64,000 bases of DNA, from assembly GCA_949128115.1 (NCBI GenBank), contig OX421966.1, positions 70,101,774-70,165,773 on the forward strand, read 5' to 3'. The stretch's first letter is position 1; every line of letters starts with the position of its first letter. The translations under genes were made by a program, and so were the position numbers. Under the pieces are notes generated by a model. That model ran no database searches and was not told the DNA's origin. It worked only from the letters and a program-made list of their open reading frames with translations. This document shows positions 54,316 through 64,000 of the stretch, piece after piece. This stretch comes from Anaspis maculata (Eukaryota > Arthropoda > Insecta > Coleoptera > Scraptiidae).

Positions 54316-57300
54316 GAAATAACTAATCACTGCTTCCGAATTTTATTGTCACATCAATTGAAGTATGCCAAGATAATTCCAAAATCACAATATAAATAAA
54401 AGAGGTTGACACAATGACTGCAAGAATGTCGGAATTATTCAAAAATATGTCATAATTATACGAGAAGTGTTGGAATAATTCGAAAAAAAAAAATGTTGGA
54501 AAGGCCAGAAAAGATATCAAAATTGTTCGAAAAAAAGCAACAATTATTCCAAAAATGTTGGTGATTCCAGAAAGGTGTCGAAATTATTGAAAAAATTCAA
54601 CAATGATTCCTAAAGCTATCTGGATAGCTTCGCAAAATGTCAAATAGCTCAACAAAATAGGTAGGAAGAAGTCAAAATAACTCAAAAACTATTAGAATGA
54701 TTTTGAACATGTCGGAATAACTCCAAAAATGTCAAGATAATAATTGTTGAATTGATTGTTCTTGAATTCGAATTTCTGAATGATCGAAAAATTCCAAAAT
54801 AATTCAAAAAATGTCAAAAGGATTAAAAAATGTCAAAATGATTCTGAAAAAATTCGAAATGAATTTGAAAAACGCCAAAATAATCGCACAAAATGCCGGA
54901 GTTATTCCACAAATTTCACAATGATTTCAAAAAGTTGAAAAGTTCTAAAAAGTGCCGAACTGACTCCAAAGTCTCGGAGCTGTTCACAGAATGTCAAGTT
55001 AGTTACGAAAAATGTTGAAATAATTTTGAAAAACCAAACTAGTGCCAAAAAGTTCCCAAATATTTTAGGAACGTTGAAATAGCTCCAAAACTCCCAGAAT
55101 GATTTTAAACATGTCAAAAAATCCAGAAAATGTCAAGTTATCCGTATTTTAAGGATTTGGGTGTCTAAATGACTGGCGAAAATGGTCAAATGATTAAAAA
55201 AAAATGCCAAAAAAAAATGTCACGAAATGTCTTCAAAGTTTTCGTGTTTGATTTTCCGTATTAAAAGTCAAACTTTTTGAAAGTCGAGATTTCGTGGTCA
55301 AGGTCGAGTTTTCGAGACCTGGAGAGTCGAAGTTGAGTCCGAGATTCGGATTTGAACCCAACTTTTTTTGTTTCAAGTCGAAACTTTGTGTTTGAAGTCA
55401 AAATATCGATATTGAGGTCAAGTTTCCCAAGTCACAATTTTGTGATCAGAGTCGAAGGCTTCAGCGCCTGAAGTCGATATTTCAAATGAAGATTGAGCTT
55501 TTTTGTTCGAGTACAATTTTCATATTTGAAGTTGAAGTTTCAAGTTTCAAAAGTCAAAGTTTCGCAATAAATGACGAAGTTGTTTGTCATTTTTTCAAGT
55601 CGAAAGTTGGAGTTTTTTGTATCTCAAGTTTAGATTTCGTGTTCGAAGTCAAAGTTTCTAGATTTAGGTCGAAGTTTTCCGTGTTTTAAGTCAGAATTTC
55701 AAGATGAAGTTGGGGGTCTTTGCGCCTGAAGTCAAAGTTTTTTGATTGAAGTCGAATTTTTTTATCTTGACTCAAGGTTCTTCGTATTCATGGTCGAATT
55801 TTTGTAATATAGGTCGAAGTTGTTTGACTTTCTCCAAGTTTGAATTCCTAGTTGAAGTTGAAATTATGGCTTGAGTCGTAGATCTTCTTATTTCAAGTGG
55901 AACTTCCGAGACCAAAGTTGAAATCTTTCGTGTTCGAGATCTGAATTTTGTGTTCAAAGTAGACATTTTGAAATTACAATAAAAGTATTCATTTCATGTG
56001 AGAAGTTTGGAGTGAAAAGCGAAGCTTTTCGTGTAAAAAATTGATTATCTTTTGTGTTTTGAAGCGAACTTTCATGGTTTATGTGGAAATTTCGAGATTT
56101 GGGAATCAAAGTTGAGTCACGGGGTCGAACAAGTCAACTTTTCTTGTTAGAAGTCGAAATTCCGTGTATCAAGTCGAAGTTTCAAGATTGAAGTCAAGTT
56201 TTTCGTTTTTTTCAAAATCAAAATTGTTAATTAGTCTGTCTCTGAGTTTTTCATGGTCAGATTTTTGCATTGAAAATGTCAAAGTTGTTTGTCGTTTTCC
56301 AAGACAAAATATCAAGTCAAAAATCAAGGTTTTCTGTGTTTTAAGGAAATTTTCTTGTGTTTGTAGTCAAAGTTTCCAGATTAAAGTCGAGGATTCCCAT
56401 GTTCAAAGTCAAAGTTTTTTGTTTGGAGTCTAAATATGAGATTAAGGTCAAAATTACTGAGATTGAGCCAAAATTTGAAAATAAAACTGGAAGTTTTTTG
56501 TTTGGGGCAGAGTTTCCCTGTTTTAGGTCGAAGTTCTTTGTATCTATAATCAAATTTTTGCAAGAAGAGTTGAAGTTTTTTGTCGTTTCTTCAAGTCAAG
56601 GTTTCAAGTTGAAAGTCGGAAGTTTTACGGGTTTGAAGCAGAGATTTCTCATGTTCCAAGTCGAATTTTTTTGTGTTTGAAGTCAAAGTTTCCAGATTGA
56701 AGTAGGAGCTTTTGGTTTTTGAACTCGAGATCCAAGTCAAAATCTCCCGTGTTTGAAGCCAAAATTTTGTATCCGTATTCTACAATTCGATATTGAAGTC
56801 GAACTTTGATGATGCACGTGAAAGGTTTTTGCATCTGAGACCGAAACTCCGACATAGAAGTCGAAGTTTTCCATGTTGGATCTTTTATGCTCAAAGTCAA
56901 AATGTTTTGTATCTCAAGTCAAAATTTCAAGTCTAGAATCAAAATTTCTAGTCAAAAAAAAAGTCTTAAAATTTCGTCTCTCCAAGTTTATCCCAAAAAA
57001 AAAGTTGAGATAAAGTTGGAGTCTTTCGTATTTGAAGTCAAAATTTCGTGTTCAAAGCCAACATTTCAAAATTAAAATAGGGATTTTCACGTTTGGATTG
57101 AAAATTCTCAAATTGAAGTTGAAGTTTTTTGTATTCAAAGTCAAGAATTCAATACAATAAAGAACATTTTTGCATTTGAAATCGAAGTTTCGAGATAGTC
57201 GAAGTCTTCTGTGTTACATCTTTTGTGTTAAATGCCAAAATATTCAGTTTAAAAAATTGAAAATAACTCCAAAACCAGCTAAATGATTTTGAACGGGTTG

Positions 57301-58438
57301 AAGTCGAATTACTGTTCCAAGTCTGAATCTGAATGTTTTGTGTTCGAAGTTAAAGTCGAAGTTCTCATGTTTAAAGTCAGAATTTTGTGTTTTAGCCAAA
57401 TTTTTGAGATTTCAATCAAGTTTTTCGTGTTTTGTCAATAAGTCAAAATTTTACAATAAAAGTAAAAGAAGTACCGTCTGAACATTGAAGTCGGGAGTTT
57501 AACGTGAGGAAAATTGAGACTCCGAGATGTCAAGTCTAAGGTTTCCAGTGTGGAGTCGAAATTCCGTGGTTGAAGTCACAATGTCAAGATCAAAATTGAA
57601 GTCCTTCGTGATTGAAGTCGAAATTTCGTGCCTAAAATGAAGATTTTGATGACAAAATTGAACATTGTCACGTTCAAAGTCACTATTATTGCGAAGTAAG
57701 AATGCAAGTTTTTGTAGTAAAGGTCAAATAAAATCCGTTTTGGAGTCGAAGATTTCTTGTTCAAAGTCGTAGCTATTCGTATTGATTCAAGGTGAAATTT
57801 CGTGGTTGAACTCAAAATTTTGAGAATTGACAGTCGAAGTTTCCCATGTAGAAGTCGAAACTTTGTTACTGAAGTCGAATACTGAAGCTTTGATTGAAGT
57901 TTTCCGTGTTTTATCAATAAGTCAAAATTTTGCAATAAAAGTAGAAGAATTACCGTCTGAACTTCCAAGGTTTTCAATGTGGAGTCGATTTTCCGTGGTT
58001 GAAATCAGAATGCCAAGATCAAAATTGGAGTCCTTCGTGTTTGAAGTCGAAATTTCGTGCCTAAAATGAAGATTTTGATGATAAAGTTGAACATTGTTAT
58101 GTTCAAAGTCATTACTATTGCGCAGTAAAAATCCAAGTTTTTGTAGTCAAAGTCAAATAAAATCTGTTTAGAAGTCGAAGATCTCTTGTTCAAAGTCGTA
58201 GTTATTCGTATTGATTCAAAGTGGAATTTCGTGGTTGAACTCAAAATTTTGAGAATTGACAGTCCAAGTTTTCCATGTAAGAAGTCGAAATTTTGATACT
58301 GAAGTCAAATACTGAAGCTTTAATTGAAATTTCTCGTGTTTGAATCAAAACTTCGCGTAAGAAATCAAAGTTTGACGGTTTTCAAGTTCAAAATTCCAAG
58401 ATTAAAGCTCAAACTTACCGTGTTACATCTTTTGTATT
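54316..58438. repeat. Inverted repeat IR-C, right arm (4.1 kb)
   Basis: Mirror of 47,733-51,903. It has TTTTGACATT-type array first (54,316-55,220) and CGACTT-type array after (55,220-58,400), both in reversed orientation. A deletion of about 50 bp relative to the left arm lies near 57,965. All frames here mirror those of the left arm and are incidental. Confidence 0.9.
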
Positions 58439-59034
58439 CGGATTCAAAGTTTTCCATGTTGAAAGTCGAAATCTCGTAAAAATATTCAGAAACTCCGGAG
58501 AACTCTAAACAGATTTTCAGAGACCCCTAGCAATCCCGTAGAACTCTCCAGAAATCCCAAGAAATTCTCACAAGAGTCCTCAAAAATCTCGTAAATATTT
58601 TTAGAAATCCCGACGTAGCATCTTCAGAAGCCCCTTAAACTTTCTCAAAGATCTTGTAAAAATCTAAAGTTATCCCTAGAAACTCCATGGAAGTCTTCAT
58701 CAATTTCTAGAAGTTCTGTTGAGATAACGAGAAATCCATGGGAATTTTTAAGAGTCCCCAAAAATCTCTAAAAATTCTCACAAAATCCCGTAAAAATCTT
58801 GAGAAGCCCGTGAAAGTTCCGTGGAGATTTTTGGGAATCGCTCGAGTTCTCGTGAAAATCTTCGAAAGTTTTGAGAAACTCTTATAATTTTTGGTGATCT
58901 TCAGACATCTTTCCTTAAGAATTATTGTGGAGATCCCCACAAATCCCATCCAAATATCGGGAAATCCCCAAAAACTCTTGCAAATTGTTGGAGACCTCAA
59001 AGAAATATATAGAATATTAGAATAGAATATTTAG
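58439..59034. repeat. GATTTCT-type array, reversed orientation
   Basis: The family of 45,018-47,520 resumes immediately outside the right arm of IR-C, including the CGACGTAGC landmark near 58,611-58,619. No gene. Confidence 0.8.
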
Positions 59035-59335
59035 CTTCTCACCTCGGCTTCGCGCCACGAGATAAAGAAAATCTTCCGCTCGAGCAACTTTGCAGTAAGT
59101 AACTATAATGCTTACAAAAAAATAATGTGTTGGTAGCAATGGCACGATGCTACCTCGACGCCAACATCAATAAAATGTCAAAATAATTGTCAAATTGTCG
59201 AACTGATTACTGCTTCCAAATTTGAATATCACATTGATTAAAGTATGTCAAGATAATTACAAAATAGCAATATAAATAGAAAGGGTTGACACAATGACTG
59301 CAAGAATGTCGAAATTATTCTGAAATATAAATATG
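59035..59335. repeat. Inverted repeat IR-D, right copy
   Basis: Inverted copy of 51,765-52,065, joined at the array edge by TTAGCTTCTCACCTCGGCTT. It contains the same CTTCGCGCCACGAGAT and GCAGTCATTGTGTCAACC words in reverse, with scattered changes. Confidence 0.75.
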
Positions 59336-59402
59336 TTAGGACGATTAGATCATAAAATTCACCCTCACCGTTATTCAATAAGTCGAAGTTGTCATGTGCA
59401 AA

Positions 59403-59550
59403 TACCGTATGATCAAAAACTTTCCTCCTATAAGTAGGTAGGCTGTGGCTGTGGTGTGGCCATTGACAGGCAAACGAGGCTGATTTTGACCAGGCCACAG
59501 CCTGCCTAGGGGAGGAAAGTTTTTGATCATATCGAGGATCATACGGTACC
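59403..59550. mobile_element. Foldback MITE, ends TACCGTATGATCAAAAAC
   Basis: The left arm TACCGTATGATCAAAAACTT followed by TCCTCC and GGCTGTGGC pairs with the right arm (GCCACAGCCTGCC, GGAGGAAAGTTTTTGATCAT, GATCATACGGTA). The right arm has a ~12 bp duplication of GATCATA. No coding capacity. Confidence 0.75.
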
Positions 59551-60479
59551 AGGTTTGATTGTTTTGGTATGGCGTGAAGTTGGTACTGGAAGCCCTGGCA
59601 GCGATGTCAATTTTCAGACGAGCAACATCACTTCGGCCATTTTGCTATTCTTGCCGCCGAGTACCTATCGTATGTTTCAAATCAGTTCTTCTGTGTTAGT
59701 GAAAGTGTGATAGAGTGTTAAACTGATAATTAGAGACCGGATTCTAGGCAAAATGTCTTTTTGTTTCTGTTTTAGGCATGTGCATGAGACCTTCAAATAA
59801 GTATTAGTGTTGAAAAAACATTGCTTTTGACACCCCTTCGTTTTTGCCTAAATGCCTAAAACTGACAAAATCGGATTTACTGTCCTAAAAAGACCTTTTT
59901 AACGGCCTAAATAGGCTTTTTCGATTTTTTGGTGGAAATGATCCACAATGTTGGAGAGAAAATCCATTTTCTGATTTGTTCCATTAAAACTATGGGAGTA
60001 AATTGATTTCAACCCTAATATAGTTTATCTACCTCAATTTATTTGAAAATGTATTAGGCCTATATTGCCTAGTTGAGGTCGTTACGGCCTATTTTGGACT
60101 GTTACGTAAAGTACAGCTTTTATTTACCTAAACAATGTGGACATAACGTCTCAATCTCCACTTGTGATCCGTGAAACTTCAACAGTTGAAAATCAATGTT
60201 TTGGTTCACAATAGGATGTTAACTTATGCCGTTATTGCCGTTCTGTCAAACTTGCCCAAGATTCAAGTTCTACATTCAAGATCAAGGAACTAGTACCAAC
60301 TTATACTACTAGCTACTAGTCCTACTATTACACCACCAGTTACCAGTACTACCCACCCCGCAAACCTTCAATTCTGGGTATATTCTATATTATAGACCGT
60401 CGTCCTCGTCGTGGTCCGTACTGTCAAGTTACTTACATCCTACGGCATGCGGCATAAGTTGCCGGCCATTATGAACGAA
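59551..60479. other. Non-coding stretch, no gene seen
   Basis: Contains several TAGGCCTAAA-like words (59,740-60,100) that may be remnants of a transposon, and a low-complexity ACTAGT/ACCAGTA-rich part at 60,285-60,350. No open frame of note. Confidence 0.4.
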
Positions 60480-61420
60480 ACTTCAAACATACATTGGTAA
60501 ATTTCTATCTTAAGCCCCCTCGGCCCCCTTTTCCCCCCACCCAACTTCGGAACTCTGAACGACACCACCTACTTCGCGATACATCAAATTGAACAACATT
60601 GAATGCTCTTTCGGGTTCCTGAAATAATATTTTTTTTAAAATTCAACCCACCCCTTTTCTCCCTCCTTGAATTCTCTGAGTGATGTCCAATTCAACATTC
60701 TTGACTTCCCAATTCTCTTAATTGCAGTTAACGTCATCCTGCACAGCATCCAAAGAAAAAAATTTCCTTTGAAAAAGTGCCACCCAAATTCACCCCTTCT
60801 TCGCTCCCCCCATCTCACCTTGAAAATCTTAAATAATAATACCTATCTACTCTTGAAACATCAAATTTAAGGAAATCGAACTACTCTCTTCCTGGACATA
60901 TTTTTTTTCAAATTTTTAAAACCTCCCATTTCTCTCCTGATATACTTCAAATGTCCAATAATGAGGTAGGATTTGAAAATTCAAAAAAAAAGTTTTCAGA
61001 AAGAGAATTCAATTTTATTTCAATTTGATGTATCACAAAGTAGGTGGTGCTCTGTTAAATTTTGACGTTGAGGTGAGGGAGAGCCATGAGTTGAATTTGT
61101 GTGGCACTTTTTCCACCAAAGATTTTCTGATGCTATTTGGAATGATGCTGACTAAACAAAGAGAATTGAGGGGTCCATAATATTAAATGGGACACTCAGA
61201 TAATTTTGACGGAAAAAGAGGGGTGAAGTTGAAAATTGTATTTTCTTCCATTCTTCAGGAAGAGAATTTAATTCTCTTCAATTTGATGTTTCGCAAGGTA
61301 GGTAGCGTCATTTGAAATTTCAAAGTTGTGGTGAGTGGAGGCGAGGGGGCTGAAGGTATCAATTTGCCAATGTATGTCCTAGATGCCCTCCTCGATATAA
61401 AAATAGACCTTGCGGTGATT
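60480..61420. repeat. Dispersed non-coding repeat, inverted and direct copies
   Basis: Segments ending CAAATTGAA near 60,590 and starting CAATTTGATGTATCACAA near 61,022 are inverted relative to each other. A further copy at 61,250-61,400 shares TCCTAGATGCCCTC-like words with 16,360-16,440. Open frames 60,636-60,818 and 60,667-60,870 are incidental. Confidence 0.5.
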
Positions 61421-62622
61421 GGCCTAGCCTAAAAGTGAAATAGTTGAATTAAGCATGAAAGCGTAGCTACATCTGGCGAAATTCAGAGAGTAGGGGGGGG
61501 GGGGGGCAAGATGCAGGGCTCGAGCGAAGAGTGGGGACGCAAGGGTGGTTGATATTGGAATGCCATAAAGGGTGTGCCAATGCGACACAGGGAAGACACC
61601 TTGCTTTGCGCTTTTGCTATTATTGTTATATTATTTGTTGATCAAGTTGTTTATGGTTCGGTGATTGTGATTTTTTTGATGTGGATCTCTCGTTGAAGTC
61701 AAAAGGCAAGTAATCACTGATTTGATTGATTTGACAATCAATTGAGGTAGCAGGTATCCAGAAATTTATTGGCATTAATTATTGTGAAATCAGAGTCGCA
61801 CTTCAATTAGATGGTGTACAATCTTTATTATGGATGTTCAGCTGTTGGAACCCAAGTACCGTCTTAGTGTCAGATTTGATCGAATTTCAAGAAGTAAGTT
61901 ACATGGGCTTTTCTACCTGTAAAGCTGCTTCAAGTTGACTTCGTTTTTCTTCTCAATGCGGTTAACCCTTTCAAGTAGCCAAGTTTTGGTCAGTGCGTTG
62001 AAATCTTAAGTTCAGAAGAATCAGAAGTGGAAGTTAGACGCGAATAAGAAAGGGTTGTGAAGTCAGATGCGGCATTGCGGAACAAACCAGCAACAATAAT
62101 TGCTAATTGCTGTTGGGTGTACGATCCCAACAATTTCAATCTTGAAAAAAATTCAACATAATTTTCTGAGAAATGATCTAATATATCAAAGATAATTGTG
62201 TAATTACACCCGATCATGACTGCAAATTAACACATTTTCCGTGAGCCCCAAAATATATCAAAACTGAAGAATGAAAAAGCAATCCAAAATTTTCCAAATT
62301 GTTAAAAGTACTACATTTTCTTAAGTTTTCTTCGTACGAAGTGCGTGTCAAAAATTGCAAATTTCAAGCTCTCAAAATTTCAAAAATTCTGTCATTCTCA
62401 TTCATTTGTCACTAGAGCTACCAACTTAATTGTCGCACCAAACCAAATGTTCCTAAATACCAAATCCCCCACCTGTCGGCGAAGACGTGAACAAAAAATC
62501 CATGTAATCGCCTTATTGCAGTACCCACCTATTTTTGGTAGGTACCACACAATACCTACCGGTGCAAACAAATAAAAATGAACTTGAGTAAAATATTTTA
62601 ATTAGTCAAAAACGCAAAAGCC
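61421..62622. other. Intergenic stretch downstream of SP3 with a G14 run
   Basis: About 1.2 kb without recognisable genes. A run of 14 G lies at 61,493-61,506. The frames at 61,990-62,217 and 62,345-62,575 show no domains. The last ~35 bp before 62,622 match the 3' flank of SP2. Confidence 0.5.
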
Positions 62623-63857
62623 TCAAGTTACAGGAAGCGAAAGAATGTAAAAGACAACAACACTTAAATTTGACAGTATCACGGCAAAAACGGACAGCGG
62701 ATTCCCACATCTGCTTGCGGTATTCACGGCTAATTTGATGAAGTCCAAATATTGGTCGACTCGGGTGTTGAGTCCAGGCACGTCCGGATCGCCACAGCCA
62801 GATCCGCCTGTCACGACACCTGAGAATACGACACAATATGAGCTGGTTGTGATTTTTTCGACGTCAAAAAATGCGGCCGTGATATACAATAAAATGCTGC
62901 ATGCATCTCGGGCGTAACGGGTGTTTACGGCTTTGGTTTAAGAGCGCGAATGCTAAGGGAATTGATAAGTTCATCACCTTACCAATGACAGTGTCGATTT
63001 CATTGTGTTCACCAGTACTGTTTACTCGTTTGGAACACATCAACGGTCCACCGGAGTCTCCACGGCAGGCATCTGCTTCACCCTCAGGGTCCATCGTGCA
63101 TATCACTTGCCCTCTGATCCAAGGCGAGTTCAAGCGTCTCTTGCACATCGCGCTTGCGACCACAGGCAGGTGGACGCACTGCAGCTGACGCAAATACCTT
63201 TTCCTCCTGCGTCTTGACGTCGTTTCTGTATCACCCCATCCCAGAGTGAACGCCTCCTTGCAGTCAGGCTCCGAGTACTCGTTGTCCACCTTCTTAGGAG
63301 CTGGGGGCAGTCGCACCAGCTGCACCACAGACGTTGCGTCAAACTTCTCGCTGATTTTCACCACCGCCACGTCATGCTCCAAGGTTTCCGCATTGAACTG
63401 TGGATGCACGTGGATATTGCTACAATGAGATATCTACATTTGGACTGGTGATACCAAGCACCTGGTGATGGAGGAAAACTCACAAGATTTTTCTTTCCTG
63501 AGGCGCATTGCCCCCGGGCAAGGTGATGCCGGCCTTGACTGAATCCCACTTTTGCTGGTTGCGATTCTTGAAGCAGTGGCCGGCGGACAAGACCGATTTC
63601 CAGCCGATCAGGGCTCCGCCGCAGTAGTGCTTGCTGTCGTAATATCCGACAAAGGAGACAATGTAGGGATGCTTTTCGATATTACAGCTGAATCCTCCGA
63701 CGATTCTGGCGATGCCTGGCCGTAGTCTTTGAGTTCGGCGGCCACTGGAGCTGGGCGACAAGGTGTCGGAGTCTCGAACGCATTGAAAAATAATTGCGAG
63801 GACGCAGACGTCGGCTAGCAGCAAACGGTGGCGTTGGCAAGAAAATTGCAATGACAT
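62623..63857 (-). CDS. SP3: membrane-tethered trypsin-like serine protease, three exons, duplicate of SP2
   Basis: Exons 63,484-63,857, 62,983-63,419 and 62,623-62,819 have the same lengths (374, 437, 197 nt) and phases as SP2, giving 335 residues. Donors are GTGAGT and GTAAGG; acceptors are TTGTAG/C and TTCTCAG/G. His94, Asp141, Ser247 and Asp241 are all present, so an active Arg/Lys-specific secreted endopeptidase is predicted after cleavage at IAR/IVGG. The polybasic loop is stronger than in SP2 (SRRRRKRYLRQL). The pocket segment is VVTGGSGCG, again without the usual Trp, and the hydrophobic C-terminal tail is conserved. Introns and both flanks are also similar to SP2, so the duplication is recent and extended beyond the coding part. 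An in-frame ATG at 63,911 would lengthen the N-terminus. The 5' flank runs off the window at 64,000. Confidence 0.88.
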
Positions 63858-64000
63858 ATTTGGCGTTACGTGGCCGCTGTCAAAATCAGTCATGACTTCA
63901 ACGCAATCCATGACCGCGGCCGTCTGTCTCAAATTAACGGAAAGCGGACGGTAAAGTCACCTTGCCAAGTGACTTGATCCCCGACTTTGTCGAAAACTGC

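Noticed and set aside
47977..58244. Paired open frames in the arms of IR-C as a conserved gene family
   Set aside because: Their conservation follows from the recent inverted duplication; the translations are low-complexity products of CGACTT repeats.
61493..61506. G14 run as a G-quadruplex regulator
   Set aside because: A single homopolymer run without gene context; it may also be a length-unstable sequencing feature.
62864..63409. 181-codon frame as the complete SP3 second exon
   Set aside because: It extends past the GTAAGG donor at 62,982 into the intron; splicing at the donor joins the frame to the conserved last exon.

Overview
The window reads as nuclear DNA of an arthropod, most likely an insect. 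It is AT-rich, with spliced genes, non-LTR and LTR retrotransposon remnants, a tRNA-derived SINE, many foldback (MITE-like) elements and multi-kilobase arrays of degenerate short repeats. No operons, bacterial-type genes, rRNA genes or CRISPR arrays are visible. I cannot name the species from sequence alone.

The only convincing host genes are three related trypsin-type serine proteases, all on the minus strand. SP1 (21,083-40,742) is spread over four coding exons with a 4.6 kb and a 13.8 kb intron. SP2 (52,567-53,811) and SP3 (62,623-63,857) are compact, have exactly matching exon lengths (374/437/197 nt) and are recent duplicates. All three have a signal peptide, an Arg/Ile-Val-Gly-Gly activation site, an intact His/Asp/Ser triad and the Asp that gives trypsin-like specificity. 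All three also have a changed substrate-pocket segment and a hydrophobic C-terminal tail that suggests membrane or GPI anchoring.

Layout: 1-130 integrase scrap; 206-2,530 5'-truncated LINE; 2,531-3,360 no feature; 3,361-15,766 a 12.4 kb array of a degenerate 16-bp repeat in ~3.02/2.27 kb higher-order units; 15,767-18,710 DNA-transposon debris, a 102-bp tandem repeat and a nested pair of foldback elements; 18,711-21,082 no gene. SP1 follows (21.1-40.7 kb). Its introns hold a second degenerate array (GATTTCT type, ~10-11 bp period), a SINE, MITEs, a frameshifted LINE with a (TTATC)n tail and a possible LTR. Next come a BEL/Pao pol scrap (40.85-41.41 kb), more GATTTCT-type array and repeats (41.4-47.5 kb), then a 4.1-kb-arm inverted repeat (47.7-51.9 and 54.3-58.4 kb) with SP2 in its spacer. 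The rest is mostly repeats and non-coding DNA up to SP3, which lies at the right edge.

The most striking organisation is three separate large inverted repeats, each of which brackets protease exons. IR-A flanks the middle exons of SP1 from within two introns, IR-B flanks SP1 exon 1, and IR-C flanks the whole of SP2. IR-A could pair in the pre-mRNA, which predicts circular or double-stranded RNA. I found no clear new multi-gene system. The novelty lies in the repeat architecture and the unusual membrane-tethered protease family.
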